A stretch of DNA of 64,000 bases, taken from positions 11,071-75,070 of the forward strand of contig DCIK01000020.1 of the NCBI GenBank assembly GCA_002315975.1. Direction: 5' to 3'. Both the position numbers and the translations under genes were made by a program. The notes below the pieces were generated by a model, which saw only the letters and a list, made by a program, of their open reading frames with translations, had not been told where the DNA came from and did no database searches. Below, piece by piece: positions 8,716 to 18,664 of the stretch (the stretch's first letter is position 1; each line of letters opens with the position of its first letter). The stretch comes from Clostridiales bacterium UBA1728. Its GTDB lineage: Bacteria; Bacillota; Clostridia; Oscillospirales; Oscillospiraceae.

Positions 8716-9339
8716 ATGCCTAAGGCTAATCTGTACAACATGGCCGGCGAAGTGGTCGGCGAGGTTGAGCTCTCCGAGGCCATCTTTGGCATCGAGCCCA
8801 ACGAGACTGTTCTCCACGCTGCTATCAAGAATCACCTGGCCAACTGCCGTCAGGGCACTCAGTCCGCTCTGACCAAGGGTGAAGTCAGCTACTCCACCGT
8901 GAAGCCCTGGCGCCAGAAGGGCACCGGCCGCGCCCGCGCCGGCTACAAGGGCAGCCCCGTGTGGTACCACGGCGGTGTCGCCTTCGCTCCCAAGCCCCGT
9001 GATTACAGCTACACCATTAACCGCAAGGAAAAGCGTCTTGCTCTGAAGAGCGCTCTGTCCCTGAAGGCTGCCGATTCCCGCATCATCGTGGTTGACGGCC
9101 TCAAGCTGGACGAGATCAAGACCAAGGCCATGCAGCAGTTCCTCGGCAAGCTGAATGTGAACTGCCAGGCCATGATCGTCACCGAGAACAAGGACGAGGT
9201 CATCGTGAAGTCCGCCCGCAACATCCCCGGCGTCGTCACCACCATCGCCTCCATCCTGTCCCCCTACGAGGTCATGAAGGCCCGCGTCATGATTATTGAC
9301 AAGGCTGCCCTTGCCAAGATCGAGGAGGTTTACGCCTGA
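8716..9339 (+). CDS. rplD: 50S ribosomal protein L4
   Basis: 207 residues. The long loop motif [21 protein letters not shown] lines the exit tunnel; the [14 protein letters not shown] part is conserved. In E. coli L4 also represses its own operon through the S10 leader, so it is a candidate regulator of the leader at 7214-7488. It overlaps rplW by one base (TGATG). Confidence 0.98.
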   Translation: MPKANLYNMAGEVVGEVELSEAIFGIEPNETVLHAAIKNHLANCRQGTQSALTKGEVSYSTVKPWRQKGTGRARAGYKGSPVWYHGGVAFAPKPRDYSYTINRKEKRLALKSALSLKAADSRIIVVDGLKLDEIKTKAMQQFLGKLNVNCQAMIVTENKDEVIVKSARNIPGVVTTIASILSPYEVMKARVMIIDKAALAKIEEVYA

Positions 9340-9635
9340 TGAAGACCGCTTACGATATCGTGATTCGCCCCATCATCACCGAGCAGTCCATGGAAGACCT
9401 GGACATCAAGAAGTACGTTTTCGAGGTGGACAAGACTGCCACCAAGATCGAAATCAAGAAGGCTGTGGAAGAAATCTTCGGCGTGACCGTTCTCAAGGTC
9501 AACACCGTCACCGTCCACGGCAAGGAAAAGCGCACCGGCCGCTATCCCGCAGGTTACTCCAAGACCTGGAAGAAGGCCGTTGTGAAGCTGAGCGAAGGTT
9601 CCAAGAGCATTGAAATCTTCGAAGGCATGGCTTAA
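9339..9635 (+). CDS. rplW: 50S ribosomal protein L23
   Basis: 98 residues, normal. Begins [18 protein letters not shown], the L23 N-terminus that carries the trigger-factor and SRP docking site at the tunnel exit; the [19 protein letters not shown] loop is present. The start codon shares a base with the rplD stop, implying coupled translation. Confidence 0.98.
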   Translation: MKTAYDIVIRPIITEQSMEDLDIKKYVFEVDKTATKIEIKKAVEEIFGVTVLKVNTVTVHGKEKRTGRYPAGYSKTWKKAVVKLSEGSKSIEIFEGMA

Positions 9636-9649
9636 GGGAGGAAAAGAGA

Positions 9650-10486
9650 ATGGCTATTAAAACTTATCGTCCCACTACGCCGGCCCGCCGCCAGATGACC
9701 GTCTCCGGCTTCGAGGGCGTTGACAAGCACGCCAAGCCCGAGAAGTCTCTGCTGGAGACCAAGAAGAAGAACGCCGGCCGCAACAGCTACGGCCGCATCA
9801 CTGTCCGCCACCACGGCGGCGGCAACCGTCAGAAGTACCGCATCATCGACTTCAAGCGTCAGCGGCACGACGACGAGGCCACCGTGCTCCGTCTGGAGTA
9901 CGACCCCAACCGCAGCGCTTTCATCGCCCTCATCCAGTATGAGGACGGCGAGAAGGCCTATATCCTGGCCCCCAACGGCATCGGCGCCGGCGACAAGGTC
10001 GTCAGCGGCGAGAACGTTGATATCAAGGCCGGCAACTGCCTGCCTCTGGCCAACATCCCCGTGGGCACCATGATCCACAACATCGAGATGTACCCCGGCA
10101 AGGGCGCTCAGCTGGTTCGCGGCGCCGGCGACGGTGCGCAGCTCATGGCCAAGGAGAACGGCATGGCCACCGTGCGTCTGCCCTCCGGCGAAATGCGCAA
10201 GATCCGCATGAACTGCTATGCCGTCATCGGCATCGTGGGCAACGGCGATCACGCCAACGTCTCTCTGGGCAAGGCCGGTCGTGTGCGCCACATGGGTTGG
10301 CGTCCCACCGTCCGCGGCTCCGTTATGAACCCCAATGACCACCCCCACGGCGGTGGCGAAGGCAAGTCTCCTGTCGGCCGTCCCGGCCCTGTGACTCCCT
10401 GGGGCAAGCCCACTCTGGGTTACAAGACCCGCAAGAAGAAGAATCCCACCGACAAGTACATTGTCAAGCGCCGCAACGCTAAGTAA
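9650..10486 (+). CDS. rplB: 50S ribosomal protein L2
   Basis: 278 residues. Starts [17 protein letters not shown] and contains [21 protein letters not shown] and the C-terminal [21 protein letters not shown], which includes the conserved histidine-bearing loop near the peptidyl transferase centre (HPHGGGEG). Normal length; AAGGGAGGAAAAGAGA ribosome site. Confidence 0.99.
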   Translation: MAIKTYRPTTPARRQMTVSGFEGVDKHAKPEKSLLETKKKNAGRNSYGRITVRHHGGGNRQKYRIIDFKRQRHDDEATVLRLEYDPNRSAFIALIQYEDGEKAYILAPNGIGAGDKVVSGENVDIKAGNCLPLANIPVGTMIHNIEMYPGKGAQLVRGAGDGAQLMAKENGMATVRLPSGEMRKIRMNCYAVIGIVGNGDHANVSLGKAGRVRHMGWRPTVRGSVMNPNDHPHGGGEGKSPVGRPGPVTPWGKPTLGYKTRKKKNPTDKYIVKRRNAK

Positions 10487-10502
10487 GGAGGGAAAGGATT
10501 AA

Positions 10503-10775
10503 ATGAGCAGAAGCATTAAGAAAGGCCCCTTCGCCGCTCCTGAGCTGCTGAAGCGTGTCGAAGAGCTGAACAAGGCCGGTGAGAAGAAGGTCCTCAAGAC
10601 CTGGTCCCGCGCCTCCACCATTTTCCCGTCCTTCGTCGGTCACACCTTCGCCGTGCATGACGGTCGCCGTCATGTCAGCGTGTATATCACCGAAGATATG
10701 GTCGGTCACAAGCTGGGCGAGTTCGTGCCTACCCGCACGTTCCGCGGCCACAGCGGCAGCAAGACCGGTAAGTAA
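10503..10775 (+). CDS. rpsS: 30S ribosomal protein S19
   Basis: 90 residues. [20 protein letters not shown] start and the [24 protein letters not shown] core with the TRTFRGHS tail, all diagnostic of S19, which pairs with S13 in the 30S head. Tight spacing to both neighbours. Confidence 0.99.
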   Translation: MSRSIKKGPFAAPELLKRVEELNKAGEKKVLKTWSRASTIFPSFVGHTFAVHDGRRHVSVYITEDMVGHKLGEFVPTRTFRGHSGSKTGK

Positions 10776-10789
10776 GGAGGAGAAGTAAT

Positions 10790-11131
10790 ATGGAAGCAAG
10801 AGCTGAACACAAGTACGCCCGTATTTCTCCCCGCAAGGTCCAGATCGTCTGCGATCTGATTCGTGACAAGGACGCCGCCACTGCCCGCGGCATTCTGATG
10901 AATACCCCCAAGGAAGGCGCCCGCCTTCTTCTGAAGGTTCTCGACTCCGCCTGCGCCAACGCCGAGAACAACCACGAGATGGACCCTGCGAAGCTGTATG
11001 TGGCTAAGACCTGGGTCGCCCCCGGCCCCATTCTGAAGCGTGGCCGTGCCACCGCTCGTGGCCGCTACTCCCGCATCCTGAAGAGAACCAGCCACATCAT
11101 CGTCACCGTGGCTGAGAAAGAGGAGGCTTAA
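10790..11131 (+). CDS. rplV: 50S ribosomal protein L22
   Basis: 113 residues. [18 protein letters not shown] is the L22 signature; the beta-hairpin that lines the exit tunnel ([24 protein letters not shown]) is intact. AAGGAGGAGAAGTAAT before the ATG; two bases separate it from rpsC. Confidence 0.99.
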   Translation: MEARAEHKYARISPRKVQIVCDLIRDKDAATARGILMNTPKEGARLLLKVLDSACANAENNHEMDPAKLYVAKTWVAPGPILKRGRATARGRYSRILKRTSHIIVTVAEKEEA

Positions 11132-11133
11132 TC

Positions 11134-12027
11134 ATGGGTCAGAAAGTTAATCCGCACGGCCTCCGCGTCGGCGTCATCAAGGATTGGGAATCCCGCTGGT
11201 ATGCTCGCCCCGATAAGGTGGGCGATCTGATCGTCGAGGACAACAAGATCCGCAATTACCTCAAGAAGAAGCTTTATTCCGCCGGTGTGCCCACCATCGA
11301 GATCGAGCGCGACAGCGCCAAGGTCCGCATCTTCATCCACTGCTCCCGTCCCGGTGTTGTCATCGGCAAGGGCGGAGCGGAGATCGAGAAGCTGCGTCAG
11401 GAAGTGGAAACCCTCATCGGCAAGCCCGTGGCCCTCTCCATCGTTGAGGTCCGCACCCCCGATACCAACGCGCAGCTGGTGGCCGAGAACATCGCCCAGC
11501 AGCTCGAGAAGCGCATCGGCTTCCGCCGCGCCATGAAGAATGCCATCTCCCGCGCCATGCGTCTGGGTGTCAAGGGCGTTAAGGTGCAGTGCTCCGGCCG
11601 TCTCGGCGGCGCCGAGCTTTCCCGCGTGGAGACCTACCACGAGGGCACCATCCCCCTGCAGACCCTCCGTGCCGACATCGATTACGGTCTGGCCGAGGCT
11701 GCCACCACCTACGGTCGCATCGGCGTCAAGGTCTGGATCTACAAGGGTGAGATCCTCACCACCACCCTGCGCACCACTCCCCGCGTGATGGACACCAACA
11801 AGCCCACCGATCGCAAGCGCGATGACCGCCGCAACAACCGTCGCGACGGTGACCGTCGTCAGGGCGGCTACAATCGTCAGGGCGGCCAGGGCGGCTACAA
11901 TCGTCAGGGTCAGGGCCAGCAGGGCGGCTACAACCGTCAGGGCGGCCAGGGCCAGGGCGGCTACAACCGTCAGGGCGGCTACAACCGCAACGCCGCTCCC
12001 GCTCCCAAGGAAGGAGGCAACAACTAA
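11134..12027 (+). CDS. rpsC: 30S ribosomal protein S3 with long Gly/Gln/Arg/Tyr tail
   Basis: 297 residues; normal S3 is near 210-230. The first ~220 residues are ordinary: [20 protein letters not shown], the KH motif [13 protein letters not shown], and the [17 protein letters not shown] helicase-side surface. After [16 protein letters not shown] comes a disordered tail of repeated GGYNRQGGQ units (about residues 245-285) ending [10 protein letters not shown]. The repeat units keep their codons almost unchanged, suggesting recent tandem growth. The tail may bind RNA as RGG-like regions do; that is inference. The stop codon overlaps the rplP start. Confidence 0.97.
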   Translation: MGQKVNPHGLRVGVIKDWESRWYARPDKVGDLIVEDNKIRNYLKKKLYSAGVPTIEIERDSAKVRIFIHCSRPGVVIGKGGAEIEKLRQEVETLIGKPVALSIVEVRTPDTNAQLVAENIAQQLEKRIGFRRAMKNAISRAMRLGVKGVKVQCSGRLGGAELSRVETYHEGTIPLQTLRADIDYGLAEAATTYGRIGVKVWIYKGEILTTTLRTTPRVMDTNKPTDRKRDDRRNNRRDGDRRQGGYNRQGGQGGYNRQGQGQQGGYNRQGGQGQGGYNRQGGYNRNAAPAPKEGGNN

Positions 12028-12467
12028 TGTTAATGCCCAAGAGAGTTAAGTATCGCCGTCAGCAGCGCGGCCGCATGAAGGGCAAGGCCCTCCGCGGCAA
12101 CGTGGTCAACTACGGCGAGTTCGGCCTGGTTGCTACCGAGCCCTGCTGGATCACTGCCAACCAGATCGAGGCTGCTCGTGTTGCCATGACCCGTTACACC
12201 AAGCGTGGCGGTCAGGTGTGGATCAAGATCTTCCCCGACAAGCCTGTTACCGCCAAGCCCGCTGAGACCCGTATGGGTTCCGGCAAAGGTTCCCCCGAGT
12301 ACTGGGTGGCCGTGGTCAAGCCCGGTCGCGTAATGTTTGAGATCGCCGGTGTTCCCGAAGAGAACGCCCGCGAGGCCCTGCGTCTTGCCAGCCACAAGCT
12401 GCCCTGCAAGACCAAGATCGTCAAGGCCGAAGTGTCCGAGAACGGTGGTGAAGAAGATGAAGGCTAA
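12027..12467 (+). CDS. rplP: 50S ribosomal protein L16
   Basis: 146 residues. [19 protein letters not shown] is the L16 N-terminus; the [16 protein letters not shown] loop near the A-site tRNA is conserved. Two starts are possible: ATG 12027 overlapping the rpsC stop, or ATG 12033 giving the usual MPKR start. The ribosome site AAGGAGGCAACAACTA suits either. Confidence 0.98.
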   Translation: MLMPKRVKYRRQQRGRMKGKALRGNVVNYGEFGLVATEPCWITANQIEAARVAMTRYTKRGGQVWIKIFPDKPVTAKPAETRMGSGKGSPEYWVAVVKPGRVMFEIAGVPEENAREALRLASHKLPCKTKIVKAEVSENGGEEDEG

Positions 12468-12645
12468 TGAAATCCGCAGCATGTCCGTAACCGAGCTGAA
12501 CACCAAGCTCGCTGAACTGAAGAAGGATCTTTTCATGCTCCGTATGCAGCTCGCCACCAATCATCTTGATAACCCCGTGCGCATTTCCGTTGTACGGCGC
12601 GACATCGCTCGTGTCAAGACCGTGCTCCGCGAAAAGCAGCAGTGA
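12457..12645 (+). CDS. rpmC: 50S ribosomal protein L29
   Basis: 62 residues: [20 protein letters not shown], with [20 protein letters not shown] and ending VLREKQQ, a complete two-helix L29. The start is inside the end of rplP (11-bp overlap), so translation is probably coupled. A longer upstream frame is a shadow of rplP. Confidence 0.96.
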   Translation: MKANEIRSMSVTELNTKLAELKKDLFMLRMQLATNHLDNPVRISVVRRDIARVKTVLREKQQ

Positions 12646-12659
12646 GGAGGTAACGAATA

Positions 12660-12920
12660 ATGACTGAAAGAACTTCTTCCCGCAAGGTGCGCGTGGGCAA
12701 GGTCGTCTCCGACAAGATGGACAAGACCGTGGTCGTCATCGTTGAGGATCGCGTGGCTCACCCCGTTTACAAGAAGATTATTGGCCGTACCTATCGCCTG
12801 AAGGCTCACGACGAGAACAACGAGTGCCGCATCGGTGATAGAGTCCGCGTGATGGAGACCCGCCCCCTGTCCAAGGACAAGCGCTGGCGCGTGGTCGAAA
12901 TCGTTGAGAAAGCTAAGTAA
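12660..12920 (+). CDS. rpsQ: 30S ribosomal protein S17
   Basis: 86 residues, an OB-fold primary rRNA-binding protein. [19 protein letters not shown] and [20 protein letters not shown] are family signatures. GGAGGTAACGAATA precedes the ATG. Confidence 0.98.
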   Translation: MTERTSSRKVRVGKVVSDKMDKTVVVIVEDRVAHPVYKKIIGRTYRLKAHDENNECRIGDRVRVMETRPLSKDKRWRVVEIVEKAK

Positions 12921-12932
12921 GGAGGCAACGTA

Positions 12933-13307
12933 ATGATTCAGGCTGAAAGCTATCTGAAGGTTGCCGACAACACTGGCGCCAAGGAGCTCAAGTGCATCCG
13001 CGTGCTGGGCGGCTCCAAGCGCAAGTATGGCAACATTGGCGACATCATTGTTGCCAGCGTCCGCAAGGCTGCCCCCGGCGGCAGCGTCAAGAAGGGCGAC
13101 GTGGTTCGCGCCGTTATCGTCCGCAGCGCCAAGGGCGTCCGTCGTGCCGACGGCACCTACGTCCGCTTCGACGAGAACGCTGCCGTTCTCATCGGCGGCG
13201 TGGAGGACAAGAACCCCAAGGGCACCCGTATCTTTGGGCCCGTGGCCCGCGAGCTCCGTGACAAGGAATTCATGAAGATCCTGTCCCTGGCTCCCGAAGT
13301 GATTTGA
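12933..13307 (+). CDS. rplN: 50S ribosomal protein L14
   Basis: 124 residues, two more than usual. [20 protein letters not shown] start, [20 protein letters not shown] core and [13 protein letters not shown] near the end, which form the face contacting 16S rRNA and the silencing factor RsfS. Normal spacing. Confidence 0.98.
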   Translation: MIQAESYLKVADNTGAKELKCIRVLGGSKRKYGNIGDIIVASVRKAAPGGSVKKGDVVRAVIVRSAKGVRRADGTYVRFDENAAVLIGGVEDKNPKGTRIFGPVARELRDKEFMKILSLAPEVI

Positions 13308-13320
13308 GGAGGGCACCGGA

Positions 13321-13626
13321 ATGAAGATTCGTAAAGACGATACCGTTGTTGTCCTGTCCGGCCGTGACAAGGGCAAGCAGGGCAAGGTTCTGAGCGCTGA
13401 GCCCAAGACCGGCAAGGTCATTGTGGAAGGCGTCCAGGTCGCCACCAAGCACCGCAAGGCCCGCAAGCAGGGCGAGGAGTCCGGCATCATCACCATGCCC
13501 ACCCCCGTCTATGCCAGCAAGGTCATGCTCATCTGCCCCAAGTGCGGCAAGCCCACCCGCGTGGGTCACGCCGTTGAGGGCGACAAGAAGTTCCGCGCCT
13601 GCAAGAAGTGCGGCGCCAAGTTCTAA
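13321..13626 (+). CDS. rplX: 50S ribosomal protein L24 (with zinc ribbon)
   Basis: 101 residues. [20 protein letters not shown] is the KOW motif, which initiates 50S assembly. The C-terminal half contains [12 protein letters not shown] and CKKCGAKF, a complete four-cysteine ribbon found in many but not all bacterial L24 proteins. Stop is followed by an AAAGGAGG site for rplE. Confidence 0.98.
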   Translation: MKIRKDDTVVVLSGRDKGKQGKVLSAEPKTGKVIVEGVQVATKHRKARKQGEESGIITMPTPVYASKVMLICPKCGKPTRVGHAVEGDKKFRACKKCGAKF

Positions 13627-13646
13627 GGGAAAGGAGGACCACTATA

Positions 13647-14198
13647 ATGGCTTATGTTGCTCGTATGAAGAAGAAGTATCAGGAAGAGGTCGCTCCCGCC
13701 CTGATGCAGAAGTTCCAGTACAAGTCCGTCATGCAGATCCCCAAGATCGACAAGATCGTTGTGTCTGTCGGCTGCGGCGACTGCAAGGACAACGCCAAGG
13801 CTCTGGAAGGCGTTATCAAGGAAATCAGCGAGATCACCGGTCAGCACGCCGTTGCCACCGTGGCTCGCAAGTCCGTCGCTAACTTCAAGCTCCGTGAGGG
13901 CATGAAGGTCGGCGTGAAGGTCACTCTCCGTCAGGACCGTATGTGGGAGTTCCTGGACCGTCTGTTCAACGTGGCTCTGCCCCGTGTCCGTGACTTCCGC
14001 GGCATCTCCGCCGACGCCTTCGACGGCCGTGGCAACTACTCCCTCGGCATCAAGGAGCAGATCATCTTCCCCGAAATCGACTACGATAAGATCGAGAAGC
14101 TGCGCGGCATGAACATTGCCATCTGCACCACCGCCAAGACCGATGAGGAAGCCCGTGAGCTGCTCCGCGCCATGGGTGCTCCCTTCGTCACCGAATAA
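13647..14198 (+). CDS. rplE: 50S ribosomal protein L5
   Basis: 183 residues. Starts [28 protein letters not shown]-like and [20 protein letters not shown] segments and the end [20 protein letters not shown] match L5, which binds 5S rRNA. An upstream in-frame start at 13608 falls inside rplX; the ATG at 13647 has AAAGGAGGACCACTATA. Confidence 0.98.
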   Translation: MAYVARMKKKYQEEVAPALMQKFQYKSVMQIPKIDKIVVSVGCGDCKDNAKALEGVIKEISEITGQHAVATVARKSVANFKLREGMKVGVKVTLRQDRMWEFLDRLFNVALPRVRDFRGISADAFDGRGNYSLGIKEQIIFPEIDYDKIEKLRGMNIAICTTAKTDEEARELLRAMGAPFVTE

Positions 14199-14215
14199 TA
14201 GGAGGAAAAGTTAGA

Positions 14216-14401
14216 ATGGCTAAGCTGTCTATGAAGCTCAAGCAGGCCCGTCCTGCCAAGTACTCCACCCGCGCTTACAACCGCTGCAAGCTCTGCGGCC
14301 GTCCCCACGCCTACCTGCGGAACTACGGCATCTGCCGTATCTGCTTCCGCGAGCTGGCCTACAAGGGCCAGATTCCCGGCGTCAAGAAGGCTTCCTGGTA
14401 A
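14216..14401 (+). CDS. rpsN: 30S ribosomal protein S14, zinc type
   Basis: 61 residues, the short C+ form. It has zinc pairs CKLCGR and CRICFR and the end IPGVKKASW. The short zinc form is usual in Firmicutes. After it the ribosomal genes are interrupted by 430 bp of repeats before rpsH, an unusual break in this normally compact stretch. Confidence 0.98.
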   Translation: MAKLSMKLKQARPAKYSTRAYNRCKLCGRPHAYLRNYGICRICFRELAYKGQIPGVKKASW

Positions 14402-14831
14402 TTAAGCGGCCGGCTTTTTTCCGCCTGACTTCCTGAGCCTCGGTCGCTGCAGCACAACTACAGCTTCCTTCGGCGCGGATCGTCAGATCGAAAAAATCGT
14501 TACTGCTTCGAGGCGGTAACAGAATAAGGTTCCTGCGGACAGAATGTCCGCGGGAACCAAGCCCAAAGCCTCGCAGAGGATTCAATCATTTTCAATCGGG
14601 CTTTGCCCGATTGAAAATACACTGAGGCAACAGCTGTTGCTGTTGCCCTCGCGCCGACCAAGGCGGCTATGCCGCCGCGATATGCGCGAGCAGCTCGTTG
14701 GAAATCGGAGATTTCCAACGAAACATTCGTCAAACAGGGTTTCGAAAGGCCGCGGCCAATCATGCATTGGCGCGGAACCTCGTCACCCTTAACCGGGAAA
14801 CCGGTAACTCTAATAAGGAGGATAAAACTCT
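14402..14831. repeat. 430-bp repeat-filled break between rpsN and rpsH
   Basis: No gene. A GGTTCC-GCGGACA/TGTCCGC-GGAACC hairpin (about 14528-14558) is followed by an inverted copy of the four-hairpin element (14570-14720). A GGAAACCGG stretch and the rpsH ribosome site AATAAGGAGG follow. No promoter was recognised, so transcription of the spc genes probably passes through. Confidence 0.7.
14570..14720 (-). repeat. Four-hairpin intergenic element, copy 3 (inverted)
   Basis: Read on the minus strand: H1 is GTTGGAAATC-TCC-GATTTCCAAC (14697-14719); the 43-nt H2 core is 14648-14690; H3 is GGCAACAG/CTGTTGCC (14627-14648); H4 is ATTTTCAATCGGG/CCCGATTGAAAAT (14588-14618); the tail CTCTGCGAGGC is near 14570. 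Order, loops and core match copies 1 and 2, while the stems have different sequences. Confidence 0.85.
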
Positions 14832-15230
14832 ATGCAGATCACCGACCCCATCGCCGACATGCTGACCCGTATCCGCAATGCCGGCACCGCCAAGCACGAG
14901 AGTGTTGATGTCCCCGCTTCCAAGATGAAGAAGGCCATCGCCGAGATCCTGCTGAAGGAAGGCTACATCAAGGCCTATCAGCTCATCGACGACGGCACCC
15001 AGGGCGTCATCCGCATCACTCTCAAGTACCTCCCCGGCAAGGAAAAGGCCATCCAGGGCCTCAAGCGCGTCTCTAAGCCCGGCCTGCGTATCTACGCCGG
15101 CTCCGAGGAGCTTCCCCGCGTCCTCAAGGGCCTGGGCATCGCCATCATCTCCACCTCCAAGGGCGTCATGACCGACAAGGAAGCTCGCGCTGCCCACGTC
15201 GGCGGCGAAGTCCTTGCGTTCGTCTGGTAA
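14832..15230 (+). CDS. rpsH: 30S ribosomal protein S8
   Basis: 132 residues. [20 protein letters not shown] start and the C-terminal [18 protein letters not shown] with [10 protein letters not shown] end are diagnostic. S8 binds 16S helix 21 and represses the spc operon in E. coli. First gene after the repeat break; strong AAGGAGGATAAAACTCT site. Confidence 0.98.
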   Translation: MQITDPIADMLTRIRNAGTAKHESVDVPASKMKKAIAEILLKEGYIKAYQLIDDGTQGVIRITLKYLPGKEKAIQGLKRVSKPGLRIYAGSEELPRVLKGLGIAIISTSKGVMTDKEARAAHVGGEVLAFVW

Positions 15231-15243
15231 GGAGGAGAAGAGA

Positions 15244-15786
15244 ATGTCTAGAATTGGTAGAGCTCCCATCACCGTTCCCGCCGGTGTCACTGTGACCGTC
15301 GACGAGAACAACCACATCACCGTCAAGGGCCCCAAGGGCAGCGCCGAGCGCACCGTGGCTCCCCAGATGATCGTGGAACAGAACGACGGCGTCCTCACCG
15401 TCAAGCGTCCCAACGACGAGAAGCAGAACCGTGCCCTGCACGGCCTGACCCGCACCCTCATCAACGACATGGTCGTTGGCGTGACCGAAGGCTTTTCCAA
15501 GACCCTCGAGATCGTGGGTGTCGGCTACCGTGCCACCAAGGAAGGCAACAAGCTCGTGCTGAACATCGGCTACTCTCACACCGTGAACGTGGAAGAGACC
15601 GCTGATATCCAGATCGACGTGCCCGATGCCAACCACATCGTCATCAAGGGCATCGACAAGCAGAAGGTCGGCCAGTTTGCTGCCGACGTCCGCGCCAAGC
15701 GCGCTCCCGAACCCTACAAGGGCAAGGGCATCCGCTACCAGGGCGAGGTCGTCCGTACCAAGGTTGGCAAGACCGGCGCTAAGTAA
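15244..15786 (+). CDS. rplF: 50S ribosomal protein L6
   Basis: 180 residues. MSRIGRAPITVPAGV start and C-terminal PEPYKGKGIRYQGEVVRTK signature. An in-frame extension to 15214 runs into rpsH, so the ATG at 15244 with AAGGAGGAGAAGAGA is preferred. Confidence 0.98.
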   Translation: MSRIGRAPITVPAGVTVTVDENNHITVKGPKGSAERTVAPQMIVEQNDGVLTVKRPNDEKQNRALHGLTRTLINDMVVGVTEGFSKTLEIVGVGYRATKEGNKLVLNIGYSHTVNVEETADIQIDVPDANHIVIKGIDKQKVGQFAADVRAKRAPEPYKGKGIRYQGEVVRTKVGKTGAK

Positions 15787-15801
15787 GGGAGGATACGCTG
15801 A

Positions 15802-16161
15802 ATGGTTAAGAGACCCAATACTGCTGCACAGCGCGTCAAGCGCCACAACAGAGTCCGCGGTAAGGTGTCCGGCACTGCCGAGCGTCCCCGTCTCTGCGTG
15901 TTCCGCAGCGAAAATCACATCTACGCCCAGGTTATCGACGATGTGGCCGGCAACACTCTCGTGGCTGCCTCCACCGTTGAGAAGGGCTTTGAGGGCAACG
16001 GCGGCAACGTCGAAGCCGCCAAGAAGATCGGCCTGAAGGTCGCTGAGCGCTGCCTCGAGAAGGGTATCGACACTGTCGTTTTCGACCGTGGCGGTTACAT
16101 CTATCACGGCCGCGTGCAGGCTCTGGCCGAGGCTGCCCGCGAGGGCGGCCTGAAGTTCTGA
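15802..16161 (+). CDS. rplR: 50S ribosomal protein L18
   Basis: 119 residues. [20 protein letters not shown] and [20 protein letters not shown] are L18 signatures; it binds 5S rRNA with L5. Normal length and spacing. Confidence 0.98.
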   Translation: MVKRPNTAAQRVKRHNRVRGKVSGTAERPRLCVFRSENHIYAQVIDDVAGNTLVAASTVEKGFEGNGGNVEAAKKIGLKVAERCLEKGIDTVVFDRGGYIYHGRVQALAEAAREGGLKF

Positions 16162-16177
16162 GGGAGGAGGAAGAATC

Positions 16178-16711
16178 ATGGCTTATAGCAACGACAAGCG
16201 CGACAATCGTCGCAACGCCCGCGAGAACGAGGGTCCCGAACTCATCGAAAAGATGGTGTTCCTGAACCGCGTCAGCAAGACCGTTAAGGGCGGCCGCGTG
16301 GCCAAGTTCTCCGCCCTTATGGTCGTCGGCGACGGCAAGGGCAAGGTTGGTTTCGGCATGGGCAAGGCCGCCGAAGTCTCCGAGGCTATCCGCAAGGGTA
16401 TTGAGGATGCCAAGAAGAACATGACCACCATCACCCTCTCCGGCACCACCATTCCTCACGAGGTCATCGGCGAGTTCGGCGCCGGCCGCGTGATGCTCAA
16501 GCCCGCTGCTCCCGGTACCGGCATCATCGCCGGCGGTGCAGTTCGTGCCGTTATGGAAGCCGTCGGCATCACTGACATTCGTGCCAAGTGCCTGCGCTCC
16601 AACAACCCCAACAATGTTGTGAATGCTACCATGGCCGGTCTGAAGTCCCTCCGCGACGCCTCTCAGGTTGCCGCTGTCCGTGGCAAGACCGTCGATGAGC
16701 TGAAAGGTTAA
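16178..16711 (+). CDS. rpsE: 30S ribosomal protein S5
   Basis: 177 residues. [20 protein letters not shown] with [20 protein letters not shown] is the S5 RNA-binding core; the end [13 protein letters not shown] is usual. A short charged N-terminus rich in Asn and Arg precedes it. S5 acts in decoding fidelity. Confidence 0.98.
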   Translation: MAYSNDKRDNRRNARENEGPELIEKMVFLNRVSKTVKGGRVAKFSALMVVGDGKGKVGFGMGKAAEVSEAIRKGIEDAKKNMTTITLSGTTIPHEVIGEFGAGRVMLKPAAPGTGIIAGGAVRAVMEAVGITDIRAKCLRSNNPNNVVNATMAGLKSLRDASQVAAVRGKTVDELKG

Positions 16712-16720
16712 GGTGGAAGC

Positions 16721-16900
16721 ATGGCTACTCTGAAAATCAAGCTCGTCAAGAGCCTGAACGGCAGACTGGATAAGCACATCGCTACTGCCAACTCCCTGGG
16801 CCTGTACAAGATCGGCAACGAGACCGTGCAGCCCGACAACGCCCAGACCCGCGGCAAGATCGCCAAGATCGGTTACCTGCTGCAGGTCACCGAAGAATAA
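16721..16900 (+). CDS. rpmD: 50S ribosomal protein L30
   Basis: 59 residues, found by reading between rpsE and rplO: begins MATLKIKLVKSLNGRLDKHI, continues with TANSLGLYKIGN and RGKIAKIGYLLQVTEE. This is the complete two-helix, three-strand L30. The ribosome site AAGGTGGAAGC lies 9 bp after the rpsE stop. Confidence 0.95.
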   Translation: MATLKIKLVKSLNGRLDKHIATANSLGLYKIGNETVQPDNAQTRGKIAKIGYLLQVTEE

Positions 16901-16912
16901 GGAGGCCCTGTT

Positions 16913-17353
16913 ATGTTTATGAATGAGCTGTCTCCCAAGGCCGGCAGCACTCATGTTGCCAAGCGCAAGGGTAGAGGCATCGGCACCGGCAACGGCAAGA
17001 CCGGCGGCCGTGGCCACAAGGGCCAGAAGGCTCGCTCCGGCGGCGGTGTCCGCATCGGCTTTGAAGGCGGCCAGATGCCTCTGGCTCGTCGCATCCCCAA
17101 GCGTGGCTTCCACAACATCTTTGCCAAGCCTCTGACCGCTGTGAATGTCAGCGTTCTGGAGTGCTTCGAGGACGGCGCTGTGGTCGACGCCAACGTTCTT
17201 CTGGCCGAGGGCATCCTCTCCAAGTGCGAATACGGCCTGAAGATCCTCGGCAACGGCGAGATTACCAAGAAGCTCACTGTTAAGGCCTCCGCCTTCTCTG
17301 CAAGCGCCAAGGAAAAGATCGAGGCCGCTGGCGGAAAGGCCGAGGTGATCTGA
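16913..17353 (+). CDS. rplO: 50S ribosomal protein L15
   Basis: 146 residues. [20 protein letters not shown] and [20 protein letters not shown] are the glycine-rich L15 start; [17 protein letters not shown] follows. ATG 16913 or ATG 16919 could start it. The stop is directly followed by the GTG of secY with no spacer. Confidence 0.97.
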   Translation: MFMNELSPKAGSTHVAKRKGRGIGTGNGKTGGRGHKGQKARSGGGVRIGFEGGQMPLARRIPKRGFHNIFAKPLTAVNVSVLECFEDGAVVDANVLLAEGILSKCEYGLKILGNGEITKKLTVKASAFSASAKEKIEAAGGKAEVI

Positions 17354-18652
17354 GTGATCCAGACTTTCCGCAATGCGTGGAAGATTGATGAACTGCGGAA
17401 GAAGATCCTCTTTACCCTGTTTATCCTTCTCCTGTACCGCCTTGGCAATGCCATTCCCGTGCCTTATGTTGACGCTTCCAGCCTGGGCTCCTACTTTACC
17501 ACCGTGCAGAACACCGTTCTGGGCCTGTTCAATACCATGTCCGGCGGTGCCTTCTCCCAGGCCACCATTTTTGCCCTGAGCATTCAGCCCTACATCAATG
17601 CATCCATCATCATTCAGCTCCTCTGCATTGCGATCCCCGCTCTGGAGCGTCTGAGCAAGGATGAGGGCGAAGAGGGCAAGAAGAAGATCGCTGCCATTAC
17701 TCGCTATTCCACCGTGGGCATCGGCCTGCTGCAGGGCTTTGCCTACTACATGATGCTCCGCAATAACACCGCCACCTACGGTATCCTCAACGATACCGGC
17801 ATGACGGCCATCGGCGGCATCGTCATCGTCCTCACCTTCACCGCCGGCTCCGCGCTGGTCATGTGGCTGGGTGAGCAGATCACCGAGTATGGCATCGGCA
17901 ACGGCATCTCCATGCTGCTGTTTGCCGGTATCGTCAGCCGCTTCCCCTCCGGCATCGGCAACCTGGTCTCCCAGGCTGTGAACGGCAGCATCAACTGGAT
18001 CGCCGTGGTCCTGATGCTCCTCGGTGCCCTGGCCATGGTCGTGCTGATCATCTTCATCAATGATTCCGAGCGTCGCATCCCTGTGCAGTATTCCAAGCGC
18101 GTTGTGGGCCGCAAGCAGTACGGTGGCCAGTCCACCCACCTGCCCATGAAGGTGAACATGAGCGGCGTCATGCCCATCATCTTTGCCCAGTCCATCGCCT
18201 CTCTGCCCGCTACCATCGCTATGCTGGTGGGCGGAAGCACCGACAGCGGCTTTATGAAGGTCTTCGACTCCGGCACGATCTCTTACGCGATCATCTACTT
18301 CGCTCTTATCATTTTCTTTGCTTACTTCTATGCTACCATCCAGTTCAATCCCATTGAGGTGGCTAACAACCTGAAGAAGAGCGGCGGCTTCATCCCCGGC
18401 TACCGTGCCGGCAAGCCCACCAGCGAATTTATTCAGCGCGTTCTCAACAAGGTGACGCTCTTCGGCGCCCTGTATCTGGGCATCATCGCCTGCGTCCCCA
18501 TCATCATCTCCGCTGTGTCCGAGGCTGCCAAGAACACCGGCATCTCCCTGGGCGGCACCTCCATCATCATCGTGGTGGGCGTTGCTCTCGAGACCGTGCA
18601 GGCTCTGGAGCAGCAGATGCTGATGCGTAACTACAAGGGTTTCCTTGACTAA
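17354..18652 (+). CDS. secY: Preprotein translocase channel SecY
   Basis: 432 residues with about ten membrane segments; the protein-conducting channel used by SecA and by the ribosome-SRP route. Starts at GTG right after the rplO stop (MIQTFRNAWKIDELRKKILF), so translation is coupled. QPYINASIIIQLL plug region, the EEGKKKIAAITRYSTVGIG loop and the YSKRVVGRKQYGGQSTHLPM cytoplasmic loop that docks SecA are intact. Confidence 0.99.
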   Translation: MIQTFRNAWKIDELRKKILFTLFILLLYRLGNAIPVPYVDASSLGSYFTTVQNTVLGLFNTMSGGAFSQATIFALSIQPYINASIIIQLLCIAIPALERLSKDEGEEGKKKIAAITRYSTVGIGLLQGFAYYMMLRNNTATYGILNDTGMTAIGGIVIVLTFTAGSALVMWLGEQITEYGIGNGISMLLFAGIVSRFPSGIGNLVSQAVNGSINWIAVVLMLLGALAMVVLIIFINDSERRIPVQYSKRVVGRKQYGGQSTHLPMKVNMSGVMPIIFAQSIASLPATIAMLVGGSTDSGFMKVFDSGTISYAIIYFALIIFFAYFYATIQFNPIEVANNLKKSGGFIPGYRAGKPTSEFIQRVLNKVTLFGALYLGIIACVPIIISAVSEAAKNTGISLGGTSIIIVVGVALETVQALEQQMLMRNYKGFLD

Positions 18653-18664
18653 GGAGTAGTGAGC

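Noticed and set aside
11870..11990. CRISPR-like short repeats
   Set aside because: They are in-frame Gly-Gln-Tyr-Asn-Arg codon repeats within rpsC with no spacers; no CRISPR array or cas gene was found.
15932..18139. 735-codon minus-strand frame across rplR-rpsE-rpmD-rplO-secY
   Set aside because: Runs antisense through five clearly coding genes; composition is that of a reverse-frame shadow.
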